A DNA stretch of 64,000 nt, from contig SBEG01000018.1 in the NCBI GenBank assembly GCA_009668975.1, positions 1 to 64,000 on the forward strand, read 5' to 3'. Shown here piece by piece: positions 26,444 through 33,140 of the stretch. Origin of the DNA: Deltaproteobacteria bacterium. Its GTDB lineage: Bacteria > Desulfobacterota > Desulfuromonadia > Geobacterales > Geobacteraceae. Both the position numbers and the translations under genes were made by a program. The notes under the pieces were generated by a model. It was not told the DNA's origin. It saw only the letters and a list, made by a program, of their open reading frames with translations, and searched no databases. How positions within the stretch are numbered: the first letter of the stretch is position 1; every line of letters starts with the position of its first letter.

Positions 26444-27586
26444 GTGGAGTCGCGAACAGCTCTTATCTACTCTCCGGATTTCAGCAAATTCAGCTATGGC
26501 AAGGAACATCCATTCAAGGTTCAGCGGTTTCGGCTTGCCTATGAACTCATGGAGGCCTTTGAGTTGACATCTTTGCCGGGAGCCAGAATATTTGACTGCG
26601 TTCCGGCGGCAGAAAGCCAGCTACTGACCTTCCACACACACAGTTACCTTTCGAAACTCAAGGAATTCAGCCTTTCAAATGAGCCGAGGGCGGATTTCCG
26701 CTACGGCCTTGGCGATATAGAGAACCCGGTTTTCCCGGGCCTTTACCACTGGGCTTGTCTTGGGGCGGGGGGCACAATCGAGGCTGCGCGGCTCGTAACC
26801 GAGGGAGGGTTCGACATTGCCTTCAACCTTGCAGGCGGCTGGCACCATGCGCATCGGAGCAGGGCCTCCGGATTCTCCTATCTTAACGATAGTGTACTTG
26901 CCATTAACACCCTTCTGCAAAAAGGTAAAAGAATTGTCTATCTGGATATCGACGCACACCATGGCGACGGTGTTCAGGAAGCCTTTTACGATACGGATCA
27001 GGTCCTTACCATATCGATTCACGAAAGCGGCGAGAGTTTTTTCCCCGGAACCGGATCTGAAAAAGAAATAGGTTCGGGGCCGGGGAAGGGCTTCTCGGTA
27101 AACGTTCCCTTAAAAGAACATACTGACGATGCCTTGTTCATGAAGGCTTTTGACGAGGTTGCCTTCCCTCTCATTGCAGCGTTTGATCCTGATGTCATGG
27201 TGACGCAACTCGGTGCGGACACTTTTCGAACCGACCCTTTGACACGACTGGAGATTACCACTCACAGCTACGGGTATGTACTGAAGAAACTCAAGGCGCT
27301 GAAAATCCCCTGGGTTGCTGTCGGTGGGGGTGGGTATGAAAATATCAACGTTGCACGGGCCTGGACCCTTGCCTGGGCAATCATGAACGATTTTGAACTG
27401 CCGCCGCATCTTCCTGCCCGTTTTATCAAACTGATTTCTTCCCTTGGCTACCCCAATCGGATGCTCCTTGATGCGATGCACTGGGCCGAGGACGATGATC
27501 GAAACCGGGCACTCGATGCTGTCGAGAAAAGCATCGCCGCAATCAAGAAAAAAGTTTTCCCCATCATCATCGGTGCCCATGGCTAG
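26444..27586 (+). CDS. acuC: Histone-deacetylase-family protein, AcuC type
   Basis: Zinc-dependent deacetylase fold of 380 residues. In Bacillus, AcuC deacetylates acetyl-CoA synthetase; the substrate here is not known. All active-site elements are present: His134-His135 in GGWHHAHRSRASGF, the zinc ligands Asp170 and His172 in DIDAHHGDG, Asp259 in QLGADT, and the transition-state Tyr298 in GGGGYENINVARAW. The start is a GTG with AGAGGAGG at 26425-26432. The next gene begins inside its last codons, so the two are coupled. Acetate/acetyl-CoA control is the likely setting, by family analogy only. Confidence 0.88.
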   Translation: MESRTALIYSPDFSKFSYGKEHPFKVQRFRLAYELMEAFELTSLPGARIFDCVPAAESQLLTFHTHSYLSKLKEFSLSNEPRADFRYGLGDIENPVFPGLYHWACLGAGGTIEAARLVTEGGFDIAFNLAGGWHHAHRSRASGFSYLNDSVLAINTLLQKGKRIVYLDIDAHHGDGVQEAFYDTDQVLTISIHESGESFFPGTGSEKEIGSGPGKGFSVNVPLKEHTDDALFMKAFDEVAFPLIAAFDPDVMVTQLGADTFRTDPLTRLEITTHSYGYVLKKLKALKIPWVAVGGGGYENINVARAWTLAWAIMNDFELPPHLPARFIKLISSLGYPNRMLLDAMHWAEDDDRNRALDAVEKSIAAIKKKVFPIIIGAHG

Positions 27587-28409
27587 GCTGCCCGGAAACA
27601 GACAATTGACGGATGCGCAGGGTAATTCGCTCTTTACTCTCAAAGACATCAACACACTGCAGGAGTGGGAAAAAGAGCGCATTTACGGCAGGATTGTTCC
27701 TGACCGGCTTTTAAGTATGTTTAACATATCTTCCGAAACGTTTCAGGGCCGCGATGGTGAAAGGAAAGTTTTTTTCACTGCGCCAGAGGGACTTGGTCTG
27801 TGCCGTATCGAAATGCGGCTTGCCCCTCTCGACCGGGATGCGGTGTTTTACCTGGAGATTGCGGATACCCAGCATCATCAGATGGAACTGGCATTCTGCA
27901 TTATTAACGATCCATTCACGCCACGATTCAACGTCGATGTTGACGAACATGACAGGAACAATTGTTTTACCAGCTACGGGCGGAACATTCCTGAGGAGAT
28001 CAGGGCCATGAAAGCCGGGCTCTTCCCGAACCAGACGCATCGCGGCCTGCGGATGTTTCCTGACTTCCTGCCCCTGTTCGAATTTTTTGTCGATTCTCTG
28101 GGCATGGAATTTATTATTGCCGAGCCGCTGACATACGATAACGCAATCCGCTACGAGAAGTATGGCTTTGATTACCTTACCGGTAAACGGTTGATGCTTG
28201 AAATTAATGAGGGGTTCCGCAACGGGAACATTTACCAGCGCCGGCTCGACGGTTCATCGCCTTTTCGCTGCGCCGGAGCTGAAAAAACCGTTCACGGCAG
28301 AAGCTGGGCAATACATGATGGCATTCTCGAGAAACCCTGGGATGACATCAGAATTTATCTGCAAATTGGGCACAAAGCGGGCATCGACACTTTTCCGGAA
28401 AAAGCCTGA
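27579..28409 (+). CDS. Unrecognised conserved-looking protein downstream of acuC
   Basis: 276 residues from the ATG at 27579, which overlaps acuC by eight bases; the frame is open further upstream, inside acuC, without a ribosome site. I do not recognise the family. It looks soluble, with no signal peptide or membrane helix. Noticeable segments are RIVPDRLLSMFNIS near 35, VFYLEIADTQHHQMELAF near 100, FNVDVDEHDRNN near 130, and RYEKYGFDYLTG near 200; the last faintly recalls the end of GNAT acetyltransferases. Tight coupling to the deacetylase argues for a shared pathway. Base composition matches its neighbours. Confidence 0.7.
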   Translation: MARLPGNRQLTDAQGNSLFTLKDINTLQEWEKERIYGRIVPDRLLSMFNISSETFQGRDGERKVFFTAPEGLGLCRIEMRLAPLDRDAVFYLEIADTQHHQMELAFCIINDPFTPRFNVDVDEHDRNNCFTSYGRNIPEEIRAMKAGLFPNQTHRGLRMFPDFLPLFEFFVDSLGMEFIIAEPLTYDNAIRYEKYGFDYLTGKRLMLEINEGFRNGNIYQRRLDGSSPFRCAGAEKTVHGRSWAIHDGILEKPWDDIRIYLQIGHKAGIDTFPEKA

Positions 28410-28498
28410 AATATTTTCAGCATGATTGCCCACGTATCAGAAATTTAATCTCACTGGCTCAGAAATTGTTCAATTTGCGGCGTGAGGGAGGATGCGAG

Positions 28499-28600
28499 AT
28501 GTTTGGTTTCAGTATAGCAGATTGGATCTTTATCGGACTTGTCATGGGAGTGATTTTTTTCTTTATCGCCCTCAGCGGTATGAATAAACGTAAAAGCTAG
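28499..28600 (+). CDS. Small single-span membrane peptide (33 residues)
   Basis: A short frame with an excellent GAGGGAGG ribosome site at 28484-28492 and an ATG at 28499. The product begins MFGFSIADWIF, continues as one hydrophobic helix of about 20 residues, and ends in a basic tail MNKRKS, giving an N-out/C-in orientation by the positive-inside rule. It lies between the unrecognised acuC neighbour and the orphan ABC ATPase. No family is recognised; it could be a small regulator or partner of a membrane complex. Confidence 0.6.
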   Translation: MFGFSIADWIFIGLVMGVIFFFIALSGMNKRKS

Positions 28601-28682
28601 CTCTATAGCTGTAATCCGCTGCGTACGATAAATGCACATGCAAAATCAATCGAAAAACTAATCCAGGTGGAGAAAAACCGTG

Positions 28683-29558
28683 ATGTTTTTAAAAACCATT
28701 AAAGATGGCGCCAAGAAAAGCGAGGGCGTTTTTCATAAAATTGCCCATGGGCTGGTCGGAAATGTTTTCTCTAATGAAAATCATGATTCTTGCATCAATT
28801 TGCGCGATACCAGGGCGGTGGGAATCCGTATCGAAAAACTCAACAAGTCATTCGGCACGAATCATGTCCTGAAGGATGTTGATCTGGATATTCGCGCCGG
28901 AGAAACATTTTCCATTATCGGTCCTTCCGGAACCGGAAAGAGCGTCCTGCTCAAACTGATCGTAAAACTTGACGAACCGGATAGCGGTGAGATATTTATC
29001 GACGAGTCACCGATTTTTGGCGAAGATGCTAAGAATTCTGAAAGAGACTATCGCTTCAGCATGGTGTTCCAGTCGTCCGCTCTTTTCAACTCGTTAAGCG
29101 TGGGAGAAAACGTGGGACTCTGGCTCAGAGAGAAACGGGTCTGCAAGGAGGCCCGGATTCGCGAAATCATCCGTGAAAAACTTGCCATGGTCGGACTGCA
29201 GGACACGGAGAGTCTCAAAACCTCCGAGCTATCCGGAGGTATGAAAAAAAGGGTGGCAATCGCCCGTTCCCTGGCCATGAATCCTGATTTGATTCTCTAC
29301 GATGAACCGACCGCGGAACTCGACCCGATCAGTTCCGATGATCTGGCGAACACCATTATCAAGGTAAAGGAAACAACACGCAATACAACAGTCATCGTCA
29401 CCCATGACCTGAATTTTGCCCTCTATGTCTCGGATCGCATCGGCATGATCTACGATGGGCGAATCATTGAAACAGGAACTCCCGCCGAAATCAAGGCCAG
29501 CAGCAACCCGATTGTGAGGAGCTTTGTCTACACGACAACCAAAGGAATCAAAGGGTAG
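28683..29558 (+). CDS. ABC transporter ATP-binding protein, MlaF-like
   Basis: ATPase of the MCE/Mla (phospholipid or toluene-tolerance) transport class, 291 residues from the ATG at 28683; a GTG one codon upstream is also possible. Walker A is GPSGTGKS, the signature is LSGGMKKR, Walker B is LILYDEP followed by TAELDPISSDDL, and the switch His is in VIVTHDLNFAL. About 45 residues before the ATPase domain are extra and resemble no domain I know. No MlaE-type permease or MlaD-type substrate-binding gene is adjacent, so its partners must lie elsewhere or be unusual. Confidence 0.85.
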   Translation: MFLKTIKDGAKKSEGVFHKIAHGLVGNVFSNENHDSCINLRDTRAVGIRIEKLNKSFGTNHVLKDVDLDIRAGETFSIIGPSGTGKSVLLKLIVKLDEPDSGEIFIDESPIFGEDAKNSERDYRFSMVFQSSALFNSLSVGENVGLWLREKRVCKEARIREIIREKLAMVGLQDTESLKTSELSGGMKKRVAIARSLAMNPDLILYDEPTAELDPISSDDLANTIIKVKETTRNTTVIVTHDLNFALYVSDRIGMIYDGRIIETGTPAEIKASSNPIVRSFVYTTTKGIKG

Positions 29559-29669
29559 ACGAAGAGAACCATCTCAGGTTCAAATGCCTGACAGCGGAAA
29601 CCGCTGCGACAAAAAAAGATAGACATGGTTACTTTTTTGCGCCATCATTGTCCCCTGCGTTTCACCAAG

Positions 29670-29798
29670 TTATACCAATTCCAGATCAAGGATGATCTCA
29701 AGGCGGCGAGGATTGAGACTGCGAGGCGTACTGAAGATTACGTTGAACAGTCGAAGACGAGCCAACGCAGAGAGGGCCTTGATAGGGAATTGGAATTA
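29670..29798 (+). repeat. Dispersed 128-bp intergenic repeat, copy B
   Basis: Second copy of the element seen inverted at 17097-17224. It runs from TTATACCAATTCCAG to GGGAATTGGAATTA, so its ends form a short imperfect inverted pair around CCAATTCC. It ends 26 bp before the start of the stand-alone receiver gene. A 71-residue open frame crosses it but lacks a ribosome site and protein-like composition. Confidence 0.8.
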
Positions 29799-29824
29799 GA
29801 TTCGCCCGGCAGTATGAGGAGACT

Positions 29825-30205
29825 ATGGGCAAAATATTGATAATCGACGACGACGAATCCTTTCTTTCACTCCTCAGTTCCTATATTGAGCATTACTATC
29901 CTCGTCTGGACGTGCAGACCTGCAAGAATCCTCTGCTGGGGCTGAAATCGATGAAACAAGATCTGGATCTTATGATCATTGATCTTGAAATGCCTCAACT
30001 CGACGGCTCCAAACTCCTGAAGTATGCTTCGGAGAAGGGCATTAACAAAAACAGGATCATCCTGCTCTCCAGTCACGACGCCGATTATCTTCACCATCAT
30101 TTCCCCATGGGGACCTGTCTGGCGGTGTTGAACAAATACGAAGCAGCACAGAAAGCCGTCCTCGACATGATCTTCAGCTCCCTTGAGAAAAAAGCCGCAG
30201 GCTAA
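29825..30205 (+). CDS. Stand-alone response-regulator receiver domain
   Basis: Single REC domain of 126 residues with no output domain. The acidic pocket is IIDDDESF at the N-terminus, the phospho-acceptor is Asp53 in IIDLEMPQLDG, the Ser/Thr position is in ILLSS, and a Lys follows in VLNKYEAA. ATGAGGAGA precedes the start. No cognate kinase is adjacent. It is followed after 40 bp by the DHH-CBS-nucleotidyltransferase gene, so co-expression is likely. Confidence 0.88.
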   Translation: MGKILIIDDDESFLSLLSSYIEHYYPRLDVQTCKNPLLGLKSMKQDLDLMIIDLEMPQLDGSKLLKYASEKGINKNRIILLSSHDADYLHHHFPMGTCLAVLNKYEAAQKAVLDMIFSSLEKKAAG

Positions 30206-30245
30206 ACCTGAATACAGATCATCTCCCGCTCTCCCCGGAACCCTC

Positions 30246-32891
30246 ATGGAAGTAATCACTACTCATGTAAATGCCGATTTTGACTGCCTCGGAGCGATGG
30301 TCGCAGCAAAAAAACTCTATCCTGATGCCGCCATGGTATTCTCCGGCTCCCAGGAAAAGAGCATGCGTGACTTTTTCCTGAAATCCACCGGCTTTGCCCT
30401 TGATTTCAAAAAAGCAAAAGACCTTGATCTCTCAAGCATTACCCTCCTGATAATCGTTGACTGTCAACACTCTTCCCGCATCGGCAGGTTTTCCGAAGTA
30501 GTTTCCCGGCCTGGAGTCACCTTCCACATCTATGATCACCATCCCGAGATTCAAGGTGACATTCGCCCCTCCGCAGGTGAAATCTGTGAATGTGGTTCTT
30601 CCACCACCATCCTCACCAAAATACTCATGGAGAAAAACATCTCCGTAACGCCGACCGAAGCGACCCTCATGATGTTGGGAATCTATGAGGACACCGGAAA
30701 TCTGACCTTTCCGTCCACAACGGTGGATGATTACCGCGCAGCAGCGTGGCTTCTCGAACGCGGAGCAAGTCTCAACACGGTGAGTGATTTCATCACCCAG
30801 GAACTGACCGCGGAGCAGGTTTCCCTGCTGAACGATCTTCTTAAATCACTCAAGACCACGACGATCAATGGTGTGGACATCTCGATTGCTCAGGCATCCG
30901 TTGACTACTATATCGGCGATATTGCCGTCCTTTCTCACATGATTCGTGACATGGAGAATCTTGACGCACTTTTTCTGGCAGTTGATATGGGAAAGAGGGT
31001 TTTCATCGTGGCACGGAGCCGACTGCCTGAGGTCGATGTGGGGGCTGTTTTGCGTGAATTCGGCGGTGGCGGACATGCCCATGCGGCATCGGCTACGGTA
31101 AAAGATCTGACGCTTATCCAGGTCATGTCAAAACTGCACGAACTGCTCCATCTGCAGGTGAATCCCAAACGAACTGCCGCTGATATCATGTCAGCACCGG
31201 TTAAATCCGTGTCTACAACAGCAACTATTTCTGATGCCCGGGATCTTCTTACCAGGTATAACGTTAATGCCATGCCGGTACTTTGCGATGGGGAGATGGT
31301 AGGTATTATTTCACGCCGCATTGTCGAAAAATCCCTATATCACCACCTTGGCGACCTGCCAGTAACCGAATACATGCATACAGAATTCCTGCGCGCTGTC
31401 CCGGAAACGCCTCTATCTGAAATTCAGGATTACATTGTTGGTCGTGAACGGCGCCTCGTCCCCGTATTCAAGGGAAACATCCTGGTCGGTGTGATTACCC
31501 GTACGGATTTACTCCGGGTAATGTATGCAGGGGTTCATAACCGGCTTGAAGGCGTCTACGACATGGCACGCGACGAAATCCCGGTACGAAAGCGACACCT
31601 GGAAAACGTCATGCAGAAAAGGCTGTCACCCGAGATTTTTGCCAAATTACGAGAGTTGGGAGAAACAGGTGACCTGCTGGACTTGCCGGTTTACGTCGTC
31701 GGTGGTTTTGTGCGGGATTTACTTTTGGGAGCGGAAAACCTCGATATTGATGTGACTGTCGAAGGTGATGGCATTCTTTTCGCCGAAACTCTTGCAAAAG
31801 CTCATGGTTGCAGGGTGAAGAGCCATCATAAATTCGGGACGGCTGTCATAGTCTTCCCTGACGGGTTCAAGATCGACGTTGCGAGCACCCGCCTTGAATT
31901 TTACTCCTCGCCGGGCGCTTTACCTACGGTAGAAAGATCTTCCCTGAAAATGGACCTCTATCGTCGTGATTTCACCATCAACACCCTGGCGATCAGGCTG
32001 AACAAACAAGATTTCGGGGTACTTGTCGACTATTTTTCAGCGCAACGCGACCTGAATGAAAAGGTTATCCGGGTTCTACATAATCTATCCTTTGTCGAAG
32101 ATCCGACCCGGGTCTTCCGGGCACTGCGCTTCGAACAACGCCTCGACTTCCGTATTGCCAAACACACTGAAAATCTGATCATCAATGCCGTAAAGATGAA
32201 TTTTCTCAGCAAACTCGGCGGGAAAAGGCTCCTTACGGAGTTGGTAATTATCCTCAAAGAAAAGGACCCGTTACGCGCCATTGAGCGTATGGCTTCACTT
32301 GGTTTACTACAATTTATCCATCCGGATTTAAAGCTGACACCTGAAATAAGGCACCTTCTCGGTGAGACAGTCAAAATCATCGCCTGGTTCGAACTTCTCT
32401 ACCTTGAGCGTCCTTACGAGAAATGGGTGATCTATTTTCTGTCTCTCTGTGACCCGTTATCTACCGTTCAATTCATGGAAACCTGCACCCGTCTTTCACT
32501 CTCCGAACAGTACCGCAAAAAACTCTTCGAGTTGAGAAACCGGATAGATTCAATTCTCGATTCTCTGCAGCGACGCATTGTCAGAGGACCGAAAATGAAA
32601 CGCAGTGAAATATATTTCTTGCTCAATGAACTGCCAGTTGAAATACTTTTATTTTTAATGGTAAAAGCCAAGGTGGAGGGGGTAAAGAAATTCATATCGC
32701 TCTACTTTACGCAACTTCAAGGAGTACGAACAGCCATCACCGGGGAAGATCTCAAGGAGTTGGGTGTCGTCCCTGGACCAGCATACAAGAAAATTCTCGA
32801 TCGGGTTTTTCGTGCGAAACTGGACGATGAAACACTTACCAGAGAAGACGAAATCAGAATCGCACGCAAAGAGGCGGGTAAGCACAAATAG
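30246..32891 (+). CDS. DHH-CBS-CBS-tRNA nucleotidyltransferase fusion (A-adding type)
   Basis: 881 residues from the ATG at 30246. Order: DHH phosphoesterase domain (about 1-140: HVNADFDCLGA, VDCQHSSRIG, IYDHHPE), DHHA1 (about 220-310, ending GGGGHAHAA), two CBS domains (about 315-430), then a class II nucleotidyltransferase head with VGGFVRDLLLG and the catalytic LDIDVTV, RRDFTINTLAI, and the RNA-binding DPTRVFRALRFEQR. In Geobacter and Aquifex relatives, tRNA CCA ends are built by separate CC- and A-adding enzymes; the long DHH-CBS form is associated with A-adding. The DHH half might be an oligonucleotide phosphodiesterase. The upstream in-frame extension to 30183 overlaps the receiver gene and is unlikely. 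Confidence 0.88.
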   Translation: MEVITTHVNADFDCLGAMVAAKKLYPDAAMVFSGSQEKSMRDFFLKSTGFALDFKKAKDLDLSSITLLIIVDCQHSSRIGRFSEVVSRPGVTFHIYDHHPEIQGDIRPSAGEICECGSSTTILTKILMEKNISVTPTEATLMMLGIYEDTGNLTFPSTTVDDYRAAAWLLERGASLNTVSDFITQELTAEQVSLLNDLLKSLKTTTINGVDISIAQASVDYYIGDIAVLSHMIRDMENLDALFLAVDMGKRVFIVARSRLPEVDVGAVLREFGGGGHAHAASATVKDLTLIQVMSKLHELLHLQVNPKRTAADIMSAPVKSVSTTATISDARDLLTRYNVNAMPVLCDGEMVGIISRRIVEKSLYHHLGDLPVTEYMHTEFLRAVPETPLSEIQDYIVGRERRLVPVFKGNILVGVITRTDLLRVMYAGVHNRLEGVYDMARDEIPVRKRHLENVMQKRLSPEIFAKLRELGETGDLLDLPVYVVGGFVRDLLLGAENLDIDVTVEGDGILFAETLAKAHGCRVKSHHKFGTAVIVFPDGFKIDVASTRLEFYSSPGALPTVERSSLKMDLYRRDFTINTLAIRLNKQDFGVLVDYFSAQRDLNEKVIRVLHNLSFVEDPTRVFRALRFEQRLDFRIAKHTENLIINAVKMNFLSKLGGKRLLTELVIILKEKDPLRAIERMASLGLLQFIHPDLKLTPEIRHLLGETVKIIAWFELLYLERPYEKWVIYFLSLCDPLSTVQFMETCTRLSLSEQYRKKLFELRNRIDSILDSLQRRIVRGPKMKRSEIYFLLNELPVEILLFLMVKAKVEGVKKFISLYFTQLQGVRTAITGEDLKELGVVPGPAYKKILDRVFRAKLDDETLTREDEIRIARKEAGKHK

Positions 32892-33055
32892 TCTTTCTTT
32901 TTCGGCGTCACTTCATTTTTTAATCAAACCTTCCCCTGAAATCATTCCTCTCGCAGGCACTCATTTTCACCGAAAATGTTCTTGTTTTCTTAAACTTAGA
33001 TACGGATCAATACCAGTACAGCATATACCAGTTACATGAGACTAGTTTTCACAAA

Positions 33056-33096
33056 TATGTATCATGTTTACTCGAGATTGTCCGATATGATACATA
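33056..33096. repeat. Perfect 10-bp inverted repeat upstream of the sensor kinase
   Basis: TATGTATCAT (33056-33065) and ATGATACATA (33087-33096) are exact inverted copies 31 bp apart centre to centre, about three helical turns. They lie 45 bp upstream of the kinase gene start, a good position for a dimeric regulator's operator. No T tract follows, so a terminator is unlikely. Confidence 0.55.
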
Positions 33097-33140
33097 GGTA
33101 AAACTGAAACAAAAATTGAACTTCCAAATGCAGGAAATCA

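Noticed and set aside
29625..29840. Open frame of 71 codons across the repeat
   Set aside because: It lies mostly in the dispersed repeat, has no ribosome site and overlaps the receiver gene start.
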